Assembly: GCF_003399645.1 (NCBI RefSeq)
Contig: NZ_NBXD01000024.1
Span: 186,001 to 250,000 of the forward strand
Direction: 5' to 3'
Origin: Subtercola boreus
GTDB taxonomy: Bacteria; Actinomycetota; Actinomycetes; Actinomycetales; Microbacteriaceae
Length of the DNA stretch: 64,000 nucleotides
Shown piece by piece: positions 25,244-35,350 of this stretch. Below the pieces are notes generated by a model. It worked only from the letters and a program-made list of their open reading frames with translations, made no database searches and had not been told where the DNA came from. Position numbers and translations under genes: made by a program. How positions within the stretch are numbered: position 1 is the stretch's first letter; every line of letters begins with the position of its first letter.

Positions 25244-27145
25244 ATGAGCGACAGACGCCAGCGGCTGCTCGACTATCTGGCCGAGAACGACGGCTGGACG
25301 ACGTCGGGCCAGCTCGCTGACCGTCTCGGCGTCACAACCCGGAGCGTTCGCAGCTATGTGACGGCGGCGAAATCGGCGGCCGAACCACTCGACATCATCG
25401 TGTCGTCCGCCGAGGGGTACCGCCTGAACCGCGACGCCTACGCCGCCTGGGTCGGCCAGCGCAGCGGCGACTCCGGCGGCGACCGGCTCTACCGCGTCGT
25501 GCGCCAGTTGAACGAGACCCCCGACGGGCTCGATGTGCATGAGCTCGCATCGGCCCTCTTCGTGAGTGAGTCCACCGTCGAGGCCGACCTCCGAAAGGCC
25601 CGGCCCATCCTCGACGAATGCGGCCTGACCCTTCGGCGCCAGGGCAGTCGGGTCAGCGTGCAGGGCACCGAGGAGAACCGCCGAAGGCTCGTCAGCAGGC
25701 TGTTCCGGGCCGAGAGTGCGCGAGGCTTCGTCGAGGTCGAACGCATCCAGAACGAATTCGGTTCGGTGAACCTCACGGCCTTCAAGACCGACCTGCTCGA
25801 CCTGCTCGGGGCCGGCGGTTACTTCGTCAACGAGTACGGCCTCGACAGCGTGCTGCTGCACGTGGCCATCGCCGTCGACCGCACCCTGAAAGACCTGGTG
25901 CCGACGGATGCCGCGGCCACCGTTCCACCTCAGGGCGAGCTGGCCCCGGGCATCCTCGATCTGCTCGACCGGCACTTCGCGGTGACCCTCTCGGGCGCCG
26001 ACCTGGAACACCTCGTCATGCTGCTGACGACACGGGTCATCACACCGGGTCACGATCTGCAGGCGCACGAACAGACCGAACAGCTCGGCCTGACCGATGA
26101 CGTCGCCTTCGTGCGCGAGGTCGCCAGGCGGGCGAGCGAGCGATATCTCATCGATCTCGACAACGACGAATTCGCCGTGCGGCTCGCACTGCACGTCCGC
26201 AACCTCGTGGCGCGAGCACGGGTCAGCTCGTATTCCAGAAACCCGATGACGCGGTCGATCAAGACGTCGTACCCGATGACCTACGAGCTGGCCGTGTTCA
26301 TCGCGAGCGAGATCCAGCGCAAAGAGTCGATCTCGATCAACGACGACGAGATCGCCTATATCGCCCTGCACGTGGGCTCCCACCTCGAGCGGCAGTCGAG
26401 GCGCGAGGAGATGGTGACCTGCACCCTGGTCTTTCCGAACTACTACGACATCCACCTCATGATGCTCCGACGGCTCGAGGCCGCGCTCGGCGACGAGGTG
26501 CGCGTCGACAAGATCATCACCCGCACCGACATCGACCGCGCCGAGATCGACACCGACCTCATCATCACGACCGTTCCCGCGCTCGCGCTCGGCGACAGCA
26601 CGGTGCTGGTCCAGACCTTCCTCACCGATGACGACATCGACACGATCCGTCGCGCTGTGCGCCGGGTCAGGCGCCAGCAGCGGCGGCGGCAGCTCAAAGA
26701 CGAGCTGCTGCTGTACTTCAGCGAAGAGCTCTACGTTCGCAATCTCAGCGCCCGCGACGAGGTCGACATGATCACCCAGCTGGGCGAACGGATGCTCGCT
26801 CAGGGCATCATCGACGAACCCTATATCGCCGGGGCGATCGAGCGCGAGCGGATGTCGTCGACGGCGTTCACCGACACCGTCGCCGTACCGCACTCCATGC
26901 TGATGTCGGCGAACCGCACAGCCATCGCCATCGCGGTCAACGACCATCCGATGGACTGGGGTGAGAACCGGGTCAACGTCATCGCCCTGATCGCCTTCTC
27001 CTCCAGTGGCCGCAACTCGTTCCAGACGATCTTCGACCAGTTCGTCGAGGTCTTCTCCGAGCGCGACGAGGTTCAGCAGCTCATCCGCGGATCGGTGAGC
27101 TTCAGCGCGTTCATCGAGGAGCTCGTGCACCTGATGGACAGCTGA
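25244..27145 (+). CDS. mtlR: PRD-containing mannitol operon activator
   Basis: 633 residues from ATG at 25244. N-terminal HTH (RQRLLDYLAENDGWTTSGQLADRLGV, about 4-50) and a second HTH (about 85-135) are followed by two PTS regulation domains (about 185-290 and 300-405, with conserved His in HVAIAV and ALHVGSH), an EIIB-like domain (about 410-500) and a C-terminal EIIA-like domain with AVPHSM near residue 550. This is the layout of MtlR-type activators, whose PRD and EII domains are phosphorylated by HPr and EII proteins to sense mannitol. It is divergent from the operon it most likely controls. The lineage-specific target sequence is not known. Confidence 0.9.
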   Translation: MSDRRQRLLDYLAENDGWTTSGQLADRLGVTTRSVRSYVTAAKSAAEPLDIIVSSAEGYRLNRDAYAAWVGQRSGDSGGDRLYRVVRQLNETPDGLDVHELASALFVSESTVEADLRKARPILDECGLTLRRQGSRVSVQGTEENRRRLVSRLFRAESARGFVEVERIQNEFGSVNLTAFKTDLLDLLGAGGYFVNEYGLDSVLLHVAIAVDRTLKDLVPTDAAATVPPQGELAPGILDLLDRHFAVTLSGADLEHLVMLLTTRVITPGHDLQAHEQTEQLGLTDDVAFVREVARRASERYLIDLDNDEFAVRLALHVRNLVARARVSSYSRNPMTRSIKTSYPMTYELAVFIASEIQRKESISINDDEIAYIALHVGSHLERQSRREEMVTCTLVFPNYYDIHLMMLRRLEAALGDEVRVDKIITRTDIDRAEIDTDLIITTVPALALGDSTVLVQTFLTDDDIDTIRRAVRRVRRQQRRRQLKDELLLYFSEELYVRNLSARDEVDMITQLGERMLAQGIIDEPYIAGAIERERMSSTAFTDTVAVPHSMLMSANRTAIAIAVNDHPMDWGENRVNVIALIAFSSSGRNSFQTIFDQFVEVFSERDEVQQLIRGSVSFSAFIEELVHLMDS

Positions 27146-27195
27146 GACCGGTCAGTCGGTCGGTCGGTCAGGCGATCGGTCGGTCAGTCGATCGG
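27146..27195. repeat. Short GGTC/GATC tandem repeat between mtlR and map
   Basis: The 38-bp space between the convergent mtlR and map genes is made of imperfect 4-bp units (GGTC, AGTC, GATC) that continue into the last codons of map. No terminator hairpin with a T-run is visible. Confidence 0.55.
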
Positions 27196-28014
27196 CACCG
27201 GGGTGATGCCGAGGGGCGCCAGCTGGGCCGCTCCCCCGTCGGCGGCCGTCAGCACCCAGATTCCACCGGTGTGCACGGCGACCGAGTGCTCCCAATGCGA
27301 TGTCATGCTCCCGTCGCGCGTCGCGACCGTCCAGTCGTCGTCGCGGGTGAAGGTGTCGATACCGCCTGCAGTGACCATCGGCTCGATCGCCACCACGAGG
27401 CCGGGCTTCACCTCTGGCCCCCGCGCACGAACCCGGTAGTTGAAGACCGGCGGCTCCTCGTGCATGCTCCGACCGATGCCGTGCCCGATGTAGTCCGTGA
27501 GGATGCCGTACTCCCCCTGCGATTCGATGTAGTCCTCGATGGCCTCGCCGACCTCGTTGAGGTGTCGCGCCTCGGCGAGCCGGGCGATTCCGTGCCAGAG
27601 GGAGGCCTCGGTCACGTCGGAAAGCCGCTGACGGTCGTCGACGAGCTGCGGCCGTTCCGGGTCGGCGAGCACGACCGTGATCGCCGAGTCTCCGCTCCAA
27701 CCACCCACATCTGCGCCGGAGTCGATGGAGACGATGTCGCCCGGTTGCAGCATCCGCTCGCCCGGAATGCCGTGCACCACATCGTCGTTGACCGAGGTGC
27801 AGACCGTGTGCCGGTAACCGGGCACCATCTGGAAGTTCGACGTACCGCCGAGCTGCCTGATCGCGTGATCGGCTGCGTCGTTGAGCTCCAGGGTCGTGAT
27901 GCCGGGCCGGATGATCGCCCGCACCGCTTCGAGAGACGCGAGCGTCGCCAACCCCGGCGCCACCATCAGCCGGAGCTCGGCGGGGGTCTTGTAGAACGAC
28001 TTGCGAAACGCCAT
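27184..28014 (-). CDS. map: Methionine aminopeptidase, type I
   Basis: Removes the initiator Met from new proteins. 276 residues. Metal ligands are in place: DSGADVGGWSGDS (two Asp), GHGIGRSMHEEP (His), VVAIEPMV (Glu) and HWEHSVAVH (Glu). The N-terminal about 15 residues are a short basic extension. It lies 10 bp downstream of adk at the end of the spc cluster. The usual next gene, infA, is displaced by the mannitol operon. Confidence 0.97.
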   Translation of the reverse strand: MAFRKSFYKTPAELRLMVAPGLATLASLEAVRAIIRPGITTLELNDAADHAIRQLGGTSNFQMVPGYRHTVCTSVNDDVVHGIPGERMLQPGDIVSIDSGADVGGWSGDSAITVVLADPERPQLVDDRQRLSDVTEASLWHGIARLAEARHLNEVGEAIEDYIESQGEYGILTDYIGHGIGRSMHEEPPVFNYRVRARGPEVKPGLVVAIEPMVTAGGIDTFTRDDDWTVATRDGSMTSHWEHSVAVHTGGIWVLTAADGGAAQLAPLGITPVPID

Positions 28015-28024
28015 GGCGCGGAGC

Positions 28025-28621
28025 CTAGGCGTGCGAGAGCACGATGCCGCGAGCCTCGAGGGCTTGGGTGATGCGTTCCGTCACGTCGTCGACGCTGCCG
28101 AGGCCATCGACGGTCACGACGAGTTCACGCGCGGTGTAGACGTCGATGAGCGGCGCCGTCTGCTCTTCGTACACGTCGAGACGGTGCCGGATGACATTCT
28201 CGGTGTCGTCGCTGCGACCCTGTTCAGCGGCTCGCTTGGTGAGCCGGGCCACGATCTCGTCGCTGTCTGCCACCAGCAGCACCACGGCGTCGAGACCGTC
28301 GCCGTGACCGCCCGCTGCCAGGATGTCGTCGAGTTCGTCGACCTGGGCCGTGGTGCGCGGGTACCCGTCGAGAAGAAAACCGCCCTCGACGTCGGCCTCG
28401 AGCAGACGACTGCGAACGAGATCGTTCGTCAGGCTGTCGGGAACGTACTTGCCCGCATCCATGAACTCCTTGGCCTTCAGACCGAGCTCGGTCTCCTCGG
28501 CCACGTTCGCACGGAAGATGTCGCCGGTCGAGATCGCGGGAATGCCGCACGCTGCCGAGAGACGAACGGCCTGCGTTCCCTTGCCTGCGCCGGGAGGCCC
28601 GATCAGCAGGAGCCTGGTCAT
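28025..28621 (-). CDS. adk: Adenylate kinase
   Basis: 198 residues: the short form without a zinc/LID insertion. P-loop [34 protein letters not shown] and RLTKRA mark the NMP-binding and LID regions. ATG overlaps the secY stop by 4 bp, the normal secY-adk coupling. Confidence 0.97.
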   Translation of the reverse strand: MTRLLLIGPPGAGKGTQAVRLSAACGIPAISTGDIFRANVAEETELGLKAKEFMDAGKYVPDSLTNDLVRSRLLEADVEGGFLLDGYPRTTAQVDELDDILAAGGHGDGLDAVVLLVADSDEIVARLTKRAAEQGRSDDTENVIRHRLDVYEEQTAPLIDVYTARELVVTVDGLGSVDDVTERITQALEARGIVLSHA

Positions 28622-29940
28622 CGCAGCAGTCCTTCGTAGTGCCGCTGCTGCAGCTGGGAGTCGATCTGCTTGACCGTCTCGAGGCCGACGCCCACGATGA
28701 TCAGGATCGAGGCCCCACCGAACGGGAAGTTCTGGTTCGCACCGATCAGCGAGAACGCCGCCAGCGGTATCAGAGCGATCAGGCCCAGATAGATCGAGCC
28801 CGGCAGCGTGATGCGCGTCAGGACGTAGTCGAGATATTCGGCCGTGGGGCGACCTGCACGGATGCCGGGAATGAACCCGCCGTACTTCTTCATGTTGTCG
28901 GCGACCTCTTCGGGGTTGAAGGTGATCGCGACGTAGAAGTAGGTGAAGCCGACGATGAGCAGGAAGTACAGGAGCATGTAGAGCGGGTGGTCACCCTTCG
29001 TCAGGTAGTTCGTGACCCAGGTCACCCACGCCGCGGGCTCTTGGCCCGCCTGGGGCTGATTGAACTGCGCGATGAGTGCGGGCAGGTACAGCAGCGACGA
29101 CGCGAAGATGACGGGGACGACGCCGGCCATGTTGACCTTGATGGGGATGTAGGTGTTGTTGCCGCCGTAGGTGCGCCTGCCGACCATGCGTTTGGCGTAC
29201 TGCACCGGTATTCGGCGCTGCGACTGTTCGACGAACACCACGCCTGCCATGGTCAGGATGCCGATGACCAGCACGACGGCCAGCACCTCGACTCCCTGCT
29301 GCTGCCAGATCGACTGCAGCGAACCCGGGAAACGGGCGGCGATCGAGGTGAAGATGAGCAGCGACATGCCGTTGCCGATGCCGCGCTCGGTGACGAGCTC
29401 GCCCATCCACATGATGAGGCCGGTGCCGGCGGTCATCGTGATGACCATCAGCATGATGGCGTACCAGGAGTCGTTGGAGATGAGCTGGGTGCACTCGGTC
29501 GTCGTGCTCGTACCGAAGAGGGCGCCACTTCGCGCCACGGTGATGAGCGTCGTCGACTGCAGCACGCCCAGGGCGATGGTGAGGTAACGCGTGTACTGCG
29601 TCAGCTTGCTCTGGCCGGCCTGACCCTCTTTGTAGAGGGTCTCGAAGTGCGGGATGACCACGCGGAGCAGCTGCACGATGATCGACGCGGTGATGTACGG
29701 CATGATGCCGAGTGCGAAGATCGACAGCTGCAACAGGGCTCCGCCGCTGAACAGGTTGACGAGCTCGTACAGGCCCGACGTGTTCTGGTTGGCGGCAAGA
29801 CAAGCCTGCACGTTACCGAAGTCGACAAAGGGAGCCGGGATGAACGACCCCAGCCTGAACAGCGCGATGATGCCGAGCGTGAACAGAATTTTTCGGCGGA
29901 GATCCGGTGTGCGGAAGATCCTGCCGACGGCTCTAAACAA
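28618..29940 (-). CDS. secY: Preprotein translocase subunit SecY
   Basis: 440 residues with ten hydrophobic segments. It begins [21 protein letters not shown], has the plug region around residues 60-75 and the C5 loop [20 protein letters not shown]. The start codon is TTG at 29940, 7 nt after a strong AGGAGG. It is preceded by a 152-bp spacer with two hairpins, so its expression may be set apart from the ribosomal genes upstream. Confidence 0.97.
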   Translation of the reverse strand: MFRAVGRIFRTPDLRRKILFTLGIIALFRLGSFIPAPFVDFGNVQACLAANQNTSGLYELVNLFSGGALLQLSIFALGIMPYITASIIVQLLRVVIPHFETLYKEGQAGQSKLTQYTRYLTIALGVLQSTTLITVARSGALFGTSTTTECTQLISNDSWYAIMLMVITMTAGTGLIMWMGELVTERGIGNGMSLLIFTSIAARFPGSLQSIWQQQGVEVLAVVLVIGILTMAGVVFVEQSQRRIPVQYAKRMVGRRTYGGNNTYIPIKVNMAGVVPVIFASSLLYLPALIAQFNQPQAGQEPAAWVTWVTNYLTKGDHPLYMLLYFLLIVGFTYFYVAITFNPEEVADNMKKYGGFIPGIRAGRPTAEYLDYVLTRITLPGSIYLGLIALIPLAAFSLIGANQNFPFGGASILIIVGVGLETVKQIDSQLQQRHYEGLLR

Positions 29941-30031
29941 AAAAAGGCCTCCTGCTTGGTGAAAACGAGACTTCTACGAGCGAAGCCCCCACAGGAAAGA
30001 ATTCCCACGAAGACTCTACTCGATCCTCCCC

Positions 30032-30074
30032 GGCCGAGAGGCCAAAGGGGCGGCAACCCGAAGGAAGCCGCCCC
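30032..30074 (-). terminator. Possible attenuator hairpins between rplO and secY
   Basis: GGGGCGGC (30047-30054) pairs with GCCGCCCC (30067-30074) around a 12-nt loop, and GGCC-GAGA-GGCC (30032-30043) follows in the transcript. Only three T residues come after the first stem, so termination is probably partial. Confidence 0.45.
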
Positions 30075-30092
30075 CGCGACGAGCGTGCAGAG

Positions 30093-30605
30093 CTACTTGA
30101 TCGAACCGCCGGCAGCAACGATCTTCTGCTCAGCGAAGGTCGAGACCTTGTCGACCGAGACGGTCAGAGCCACGGCGATCTCGCCGTTGCCCAGGATCTT
30201 GACCTTCTCGTTGTCGCGAACCGCACCCTTGGCGACGAGGCCGGCGATGGTGACATCGCCACCCGTCGGGTACAGCTCGGCGAGACGGTCGAGGTTGACG
30301 ACCTGGTAGTACACCTTGAACGGGTTCTTGAACCCGCGCAGCTTCGGTGTGCGCATGTGCTGCGGCATCTGGCCGCCCTCGAACCCGAGGCGCACGTTGT
30401 AGCGCGCCTTCGTGCCCTTGGTGCCACGGCCCGCGGTCTTACCCTTGGAGCCTTCACCGCGACCGACACGCTGGCGCGACTTCTTGGCACCGGCGGCGGG
30501 GCGGAGGTGGTGGACCTTCAATACCTGGTCGCGGGCGACGGGAGCGTCAGCCGTTGCGGCCTTCGTCTCGACGACCGCAGCGGGGTCTGTGTCTTTCTTA
30601 GCCAT
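30093..30605 (-). CDS. rplO: 50S ribosomal protein L15
   Basis: 170 residues. The L15 core starts near residue 27 ([36 protein letters not shown] is split over conserved Gly/Arg/Lys positions 27-62). The first about 25 residues are an extra Ala/Thr-rich extension; most L15 proteins are 145-155 residues. ATG overlaps the rpmD stop by 1 nt (TAATG). Confidence 0.97.
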   Translation of the reverse strand: MAKKDTDPAAVVETKAATADAPVARDQVLKVHHLRPAAGAKKSRQRVGRGEGSKGKTAGRGTKGTKARYNVRLGFEGGQMPQHMRTPKLRGFKNPFKVYYQVVNLDRLAELYPTGGDVTIAGLVAKGAVRDNEKVKILGNGEIAVALTVSVDKVSTFAEQKIVAAGGSIK

Positions 30606-30790
30606 TAGTCAATCTCCTCGACTTTCACCAGGTGAGCGACGTGGCGAACGTAGCCGCGGTTCTGCGAGTTGTCGTCACGCACAACGGACTGGCCGATGCG
30701 GTGGAGGCCGAGGCTACGCAGAGTGTCGCGCTGGTCTTGCTTTTCGCTGATCTTGGATTTGATCTGCGTGATCTTCAGGCTGGTGGCCAT
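30605..30790 (-). CDS. rpmD: 50S ribosomal protein L30
   Basis: 61 residues: [20 protein letters not shown] and [14 protein letters not shown] are the L30 core. Both ends overlap neighbours by 1 nt (rpsE stop, rplO start), indicating translational coupling. Confidence 0.96.
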   Translation of the reverse strand: MATSLKITQIKSKISEKQDQRDTLRSLGLHRIGQSVVRDDNSQNRGYVRHVAHLVKVEEID

Positions 30791-31509
30791 CAGGCACCTG
30801 CCTTTGCGAGAGACGCAGCCGCATCGGCGTCAGCCTGGGCGCGGAGCAGACGTGCGGGCACGACCTGCTCGAGCGTCAGGCCACGGCGTGCTGCCACGGC
30901 GCGGGGCTCTTCGAGCTGCTTGAGTGCCGTGACGGTCGCGTGCACGATGTTGATCGTGTTCGACGAACCGAGCGACTTGCTCAGGACATCGTGGATGCCT
31001 GCACATTCGAGAACGGCGCGCACCGGGCCACCGGCGATGACGCCGGTACCGGCCGCAGCCGGACGAAGGAGCACGACGCCAGCAGCAGCCTCACCCTGGA
31101 CGGGGTGGGGAATGGTGTTGGCGACGCGGGGAACGCGGAAGAAGTTCTTCTTGGCCTCTTCGACGCCCTTCGAGATCGCGGTCGGCACCTCACGGGCCTT
31201 GCCGTAGCCGACACCCACCAGACCGTTGCCGTCACCGACGACGACGAGAGCCGTGAAGCTGAAGCGACGACCACCCTTCACCACCTTCGAGACGCGGTTG
31301 ATGGTGACGACGCGCTCGAGGAACTGGCTCTTGTCAGAGTCACGCGCTCCGCGATCCTTGTTCGGGTTGCGCTCGCGACCACCACGACGGGCCTCGCGAG
31401 GCTCGTTCTGCGCAGCAGCCGTGGTCTCGGTTGTGGGCGCCTCAGTCGCTGAGGCTTCAGTGCTCGTAGCGTCTGCCACGGTAGCTTCCTTTGCTTTTTC
31501 GTCGGTCAC
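30790..31509 (-). CDS. rpsE: 30S ribosomal protein S5
   Basis: 239 residues with a GTG start overlapping the rplR stop by 4 bp. Residues 1-55 are a Thr/Ala/Glu-rich extension plus an Arg/Gly segment; the double-stranded RNA-binding fold begins at [22 protein letters not shown], followed by [14 protein letters not shown] and the C-terminal domain [16 protein letters not shown]. Most S5 proteins are 165-220 residues. Confidence 0.97.
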   Translation of the reverse strand: MTDEKAKEATVADATSTEASATEAPTTETTAAAQNEPREARRGGRERNPNKDRGARDSDKSQFLERVVTINRVSKVVKGGRRFSFTALVVVGDGNGLVGVGYGKAREVPTAISKGVEEAKKNFFRVPRVANTIPHPVQGEAAAGVVLLRPAAAGTGVIAGGPVRAVLECAGIHDVLSKSLGSSNTINIVHATVTALKQLEEPRAVAARRGLTLEQVVPARLLRAQADADAAASLAKAGA

Positions 31510-31877
31510 AGGTCCAGACCGCCTTCCCGGGCGCCGTCGGCGACAGCCGCGACACGGCCGGCGTAGCGGTTACCGCCTCGGTCGAATACGACTGCTTCGA
31601 TGCCAGCAGCCTTGGCGCGCTCGGCGACGAGTTCGCCGACTTTGTGAGCCTTGGCCGACTTGTCACCATCGAAGGTGCGCAGGTCGGCTTCGAGGGTCGA
31701 AGCCGACGCCAGGGTGAACCCCTTGCTGTCGTCGACGACCTGCACGAAGACGTGGCGGGCCGAACGGGTGACGACCAGGCGAGGACGAACCTCGGTGCCC
31801 TCGATCTTCTTGCGAAGACGGTCGTGGCGACGACCGCGTGCTGCGGCCTTGCTCTTGCCTCTAGTTCCAGTAGCCAT
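31506..31877 (-). CDS. rplR: 50S ribosomal protein L18
   Basis: 123 residues. [23 protein letters not shown] and [22 protein letters not shown] are typical; the latter is the conserved 5S rRNA-binding C-terminus. It lies 2 bp after rplF. Confidence 0.97.
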   Translation of the reverse strand: MATGTRGKSKAAARGRRHDRLRKKIEGTEVRPRLVVTRSARHVFVQVVDDSKGFTLASASTLEADLRTFDGDKSAKAHKVGELVAERAKAAGIEAVVFDRGGNRYAGRVAAVADGAREGGLDL

Positions 31878-31879
31878 GA

Positions 31880-32416
31880 TTACTTACCGCTCTTTCCGGC
31901 CTTGCGACGAACAACCTCGCCGGCGTAGCGCACACCCTTGCCCTTGTAGGGCTCCGGCTTCCGCAACTTACGAATGTTGGCAGCTACTTCGCCCACAGCC
32001 TGCTTGTCGATGCCGCTGACAGTGAGCTTGTTGACACCCTCCACCGTGAAGCTGATGCCCGCGGGCGGCTCGACGGTGATGGAGTGGGAGTAACCGAGAG
32101 CGAACTCGACGTTCGCACCCTTGGCGGCAACGCGGTAACCGGTACCGACGACCTCGAGGCCCTTGGAGTACCCCTCGGTGACGCCGATGATCTGGTTGGC
32201 GATGAGCGTGCGGGTCAGGCCGTGCAGCGAACGCGATTCGCGCTCGTCGTCAGGACGGGTGACCAGGATCTGGTTGTCTTCGACCTTGGCCTCGATGGGA
32301 GCCTTGACGGTGAGAACGAGCTCACCCTTGGGGCCCTTCACCTGGACGAGCTGGCCGTCGATCGTGATGTCGACCCCTGCAGGGATCGGAATGGGGAGTC
32401 TGCCGATACGTGACAT
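31880..32416 (-). CDS. rplF: 50S ribosomal protein L6
   Basis: 178 residues, normal. Starts [17 protein letters not shown]; the second repeat carries [15 protein letters not shown], and the C-terminus has [20 protein letters not shown], the L6 signature. Confidence 0.98.
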   Translation of the reverse strand: MSRIGRLPIPIPAGVDITIDGQLVQVKGPKGELVLTVKAPIEAKVEDNQILVTRPDDERESRSLHGLTRTLIANQIIGVTEGYSKGLEVVGTGYRVAAKGANVEFALGYSHSITVEPPAGISFTVEGVNKLTVSGIDKQAVGEVAANIRKLRKPEPYKGKGVRYAGEVVRRKAGKSGK

Positions 32417-32422
32417 CTGCGA

Positions 32423-32821
32423 TCACCACACGTAGGCGAGGACTTCCCCACCCACGCCCTTCTTGGAAGCCTGTCGGTCGGTCAGCAGACCGGACGACGT
32501 CGAGAGGATGGCGACACCGAGCCCGCCGAGAACCGTGGGGATCTCGGTCGACTTCGCGTACACGCGGAGGCCGGGCTTCGAAACGCGCTTGATGCCCGCA
32601 ATGGAGCGCTCGCGGTTCGGCCCGAACTTGAGGGCGAGGGTCAGCGTCTGGCCGACCTCTGCGTCTTTGACGTCCCACGAGGCAATGTAGCCCTCGCTCT
32701 TGAGGATGTCGGCGATGTGCGACTTGAGCTTCGAGTGCGGCATCGACACGGTGTCGTGGAACGCCGAGTTGGCGTTCCGCAGTCTGGTCAGCATGTCTGC
32801 GACCGGATCTGTCATTGTCAT
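32423..32821 (-). CDS. rpsH: 30S ribosomal protein S8
   Basis: 132 residues from ATG at 32821 ([18 protein letters not shown]), the standard S8 length; the frame is open further upstream but not S8-like. The C-terminus [19 protein letters not shown] contains the conserved S8 motif. S8 is a known translational repressor of the spc operon in E. coli. It follows a 102-bp spacer with a strong hairpin where rpsN often lies. Confidence 0.97.
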   Translation of the reverse strand: MTMTDPVADMLTRLRNANSAFHDTVSMPHSKLKSHIADILKSEGYIASWDVKDAEVGQTLTLALKFGPNRERSIAGIKRVSKPGLRVYAKSTEIPTVLGGLGVAILSTSSGLLTDRQASKKGVGGEVLAYVW

Positions 32822-32885
32822 GGGGGTGGAGCCTTTCTGGCCTGGTTTCGACACCCTGTGCAAGGATGCCGACCTGTGGTCTTGG

Positions 32886-32911
32886 CCGGCTCAGCCGAGT
32901 TGCTGAGCCGG
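32886..32911 (-). promoter_or_regulatory. 10-bp hairpin between rplE and rpsH
   Basis: CCGGCTCAGC (32886-32895) pairs perfectly with GCTGAGCCGG (32902-32911), loop 6, starting 12 nt after the rplE stop. No T-run follows. It lies where rpsN is found in many spc operons and could be an S8-linked or processing element. Confidence 0.5.
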
Positions 32912-32923
32912 GGTGAAGCTGGT

Positions 32924-33514
32924 TTAGGAGTTGTCTGCGGTCTTGAACGGGAAGCCGAGCGCCTTCAGCAGCGCACGACCCTCGTCGTCGGTCTTCGCGG
33001 TGGTGACGACGGTGATGTCGAACCCACGCACGCGGTCGATCTTGTCCTGGTCGATCTCGTGGAACATCGACTGCTCGGTCAGACCGAAGGTGTAGTTGCC
33101 CGAGCCGTCGAACTGGCGGTCGGAGAGACCACGGAAGTCACGGATGCGGGGAAGAGCGAGCGACAGAAGCCGGTCGAGGAACTCCCAGGCACGGTCACCA
33201 CGGAGGGTGACGTGGGCGCCGATCGGCTGGCCCTCACGCAGCTTGAACTGCGCGATGGACTTGCGGGCCTTGGTGACCTGCGGCTTCTGGCCGGTGATCG
33301 CCGTGAGGTCCTTGACGGCCCCGTCGATGATCTTGCCGTCACGGGCTGCCTCACCGACACCGGTGTTCACGACGACCTTGATGAGGCCCGGAACCTGGTG
33401 GATGTTCGTGAAGCCGAAGTCCTTCTTGAGCTGGGCGGTGATCTCGTTCTGGTACTTCTGCTTCAGGCGCGGCTGGATTTTGCCAGCCGGCGCTGCAGTT
33501 GCGGTGTCAGTCAT
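32924..33514 (-). CDS. rplE: 50S ribosomal protein L5
   Basis: 196 residues. [47 protein letters not shown] and [23 protein letters not shown] are the L5 signature blocks. Its ATG overlaps the rplX stop by 1 nt. Confidence 0.98.
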   Translation of the reverse strand: MTDTATAAPAGKIQPRLKQKYQNEITAQLKKDFGFTNIHQVPGLIKVVVNTGVGEAARDGKIIDGAVKDLTAITGQKPQVTKARKSIAQFKLREGQPIGAHVTLRGDRAWEFLDRLLSLALPRIRDFRGLSDRQFDGSGNYTFGLTEQSMFHEIDQDKIDRVRGFDITVVTTAKTDDEGRALLKALGFPFKTADNS

Positions 33515-33873
33515 TACAGGTCCTTACCTGATTTCTTGGCGTACCGAATGCGGACATTCTTGGTAACGCCGTCTGTGGTGACCTGCTCGACGCGGAAACC
33601 GACGCGGGTCGGCTTCTTGGTGTCGGGGTCGATGAGCGCGACGTTCGACACGTGGATCGAGGCCTCGACGGTCTCGATGCCACCGGTCTTCGTACCGCGC
33701 TGGGTCTGGCCGACGCGCACGTGCTTCTTCACGAAGTTGATGCCCTCGACGATGACGCGGTTCTTCTCGACCTGTACTTCGATGACGCGACCCTGCTTGC
33801 CACGGTCTCCGCCGCGAGCCTGGCTCTTGCCGGTGATGACCTGAACGACATCACCCTTCTTGATATTCGCCAT
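33514..33873 (-). CDS. rplX: 50S ribosomal protein L24
   Basis: 119 residues with the KOW motif at the start ([27 protein letters not shown]). It lies 2 bp after rplN and overlaps rplE by 1 nt. Confidence 0.97.
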   Translation of the reverse strand: MANIKKGDVVQVITGKSQARGGDRGKQGRVIEVQVEKNRVIVEGINFVKKHVRVGQTQRGTKTGGIETVEASIHVSNVALIDPDTKKPTRVGFRVEQVTTDGVTKNVRIRYAKKSGKDL

Positions 33874-33875
33874 GA

Positions 33876-34247
33876 TTAAATGACCTCCGGTGCCAGCGAG
33901 ATGATCTTCATGAAGCTCTTGTCGCGAAGCTCGCGGCCGACCGGGCCGAAGACACGGGAGCCGCGAGGCTCCTTGTCGTTGGCGCGCAGGATGACCGCAG
34001 CGTTCTCGTCGAACTTGATGTAAGAACCGTCGACGCGACGGGTCTCTTTCTTGGTGCGCACGATGACCGCCTTGACGACGTCTCCGCGCTTGACGGTGCC
34101 GCCGGGAATGGCGTCTTTGACGGTGGCGACGATGACGTCACCCAGGCCGGCGTAACGGCGTCCTGATCCACCGAGTACACGGATGGTCAGCAGCTCTTTG
34201 GCGCCGGTGTTGTCGGCAACCTTGAGCCGGGATTCCTGCTGAATCAC
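33876..34247 (-). CDS. rplN: 50S ribosomal protein L14
   Basis: 123 residues. [20 protein letters not shown], the [17 protein letters not shown] signature and the C-terminal [12 protein letters not shown] are typical. First gene of the spc part, 32 bp after rpsQ. Confidence 0.98.
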   Translation of the reverse strand: MIQQESRLKVADNTGAKELLTIRVLGGSGRRYAGLGDVIVATVKDAIPGGTVKRGDVVKAVIVRTKKETRRVDGSYIKFDENAAVILRANDKEPRGSRVFGPVGRELRDKSFMKIISLAPEVI

Positions 34248-34279
34248 TTCTACTCCTTACAGAAGTAAGCGCGGGGCGC

Positions 34280-34591
34280 TTACTTGGCCTTTTCGAGAAC
34301 CTCGACCAGGCGCCAGCGCTTGGTGGCGCTGAGCGGACGGGTCTCGGAGATGAGCACCAGGTCGCCGATGCCGGCGGTGTTGGCTTCGTCGTGCACCTTC
34401 ACCTTGGAGGTACGGCGGATGACCTTGCCGTACAGGGGGTGCTTCACGCGGTCTTCGACCTCGACGACGATGGTCTTCTGCATCTTGTCGCTGGTGACGT
34501 AGCCACGGCGTGACTTGCGATAACCGCGCTCCTTCTCGGGCGCGGCGACAGTCTCGACGGGGGCAGCGGACGCTGCTTCAGCCTTGGCCAT
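34280..34591 (-). CDS. rpsQ: 30S ribosomal protein S17
   Basis: 103 residues. The S17 core is at about residues 20-103 ([39 protein letters not shown]); the first about 18 residues form an Ala/Glu-rich extension. ATG overlaps the rpmC stop by 1 nt. Confidence 0.97.
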   Translation of the reverse strand: MAKAEAASAAPVETVAAPEKERGYRKSRRGYVTSDKMQKTIVVEVEDRVKHPLYGKVIRRTSKVKVHDEANTAGIGDLVLISETRPLSATKRWRLVEVLEKAK

Positions 34592-34929
34592 TACTTGGCC
34601 TCCTCGGTTGTCTCGGCGACGGCGGCCTCTTCAGCAGGGGCGGCCTTGGCCTTCTTGGTCTTCTTGGGCGCCGCCTCGGCTGCGGGTGCAACCTCGACCG
34701 GAGCGGGCGTGGCACGGATGCCGAGCTCACGCTCACGGACGATCGTGTAGATGCGGGCGATGTCGCGCTTCACGGCACGCAGGCGACCGTGGCTCTCGAG
34801 CTGGCCGGTGGCCGACTGGAAGCGCAGGTTGAACAGCTCTTCCTTGGCCTTCCGCAGCTCTTCGGCAAGACGTGAGTCTTCGAATGTGTCGAGCTCGACG
34901 GGGGTGAGCTCCTTGGAACCGATTGCCAT
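34591..34929 (-). CDS. rpmC: 50S ribosomal protein L29, with C-terminal extension
   Basis: L29 core in residues 8-70 ([43 protein letters not shown]). The last about 40 residues are an Ala/Pro/Lys/Glu-rich tail, making 112 residues against the usual 60-75. It overlaps both rplP and rpsQ by 1 nt. Confidence 0.96.
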   Translation of the reverse strand: MAIGSKELTPVELDTFEDSRLAEELRKAKEELFNLRFQSATGQLESHGRLRAVKRDIARIYTIVRERELGIRATPAPVEVAPAAEAAPKKTKKAKAAPAEEAAVAETTEEAK

Positions 34930-35348
34930 TATGCGTCACCTTCTTCGCGCTTGATGATGCGTGCCTTGAGAGGCAGCTTGTGGATTGCACGGGTGAGTGC
35001 CTCACGAGCGACGACGTCGGAGACGCCGGAGAGCTCGAACAGCACGCGACCGGGCTTGACGTTCGCGATCCACCACTCGGGTGAACCCTTACCGGAACCC
35101 ATGCGGGTCTCAGCCGGCTTCTTCGTGAGCGGGCGGTCGGGGTAGATGTTGATCCACACCTTCCCACCACGCTTGATGTGACGGGTCATCGCGATACGAG
35201 CGGACTCGATCTGGCGGTTCGTCACGTAGGCGGGCGTGAGGGCCTGGATGCCCCACTCGCCGAACGACACCTCGGTGCCACCGGTCGCCTGGCCGCTACG
35301 ACCGGGGTGGTGCTGCTTGCGGTGCTTGACTCTGCGTGGAATCAACAT
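34929..35348 (-). CDS. rplP: 50S ribosomal protein L16
   Basis: 139 residues: [40 protein letters not shown] and [14 protein letters not shown], the L16 signature. It lies 2 bp after rpsC. Confidence 0.98.
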   Translation of the reverse strand: MLIPRRVKHRKQHHPGRSGQATGGTEVSFGEWGIQALTPAYVTNRQIESARIAMTRHIKRGGKVWINIYPDRPLTKKPAETRMGSGKGSPEWWIANVKPGRVLFELSGVSDVVAREALTRAIHKLPLKARIIKREEGDA

Positions 35349-35350
35349 GG

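Noticed and set aside
25088-27130. 680-codon minus-strand frame opposite mtlR
   Set aside because: Shadow of the well-supported mtlR gene; no domain, and it would cover the divergent promoter region.
28639-30309. 556-codon plus-strand frame opposite secY and rplO
   Set aside because: Antisense to two essential genes, Asp/Arg/Glu-rich, no recognisable family.
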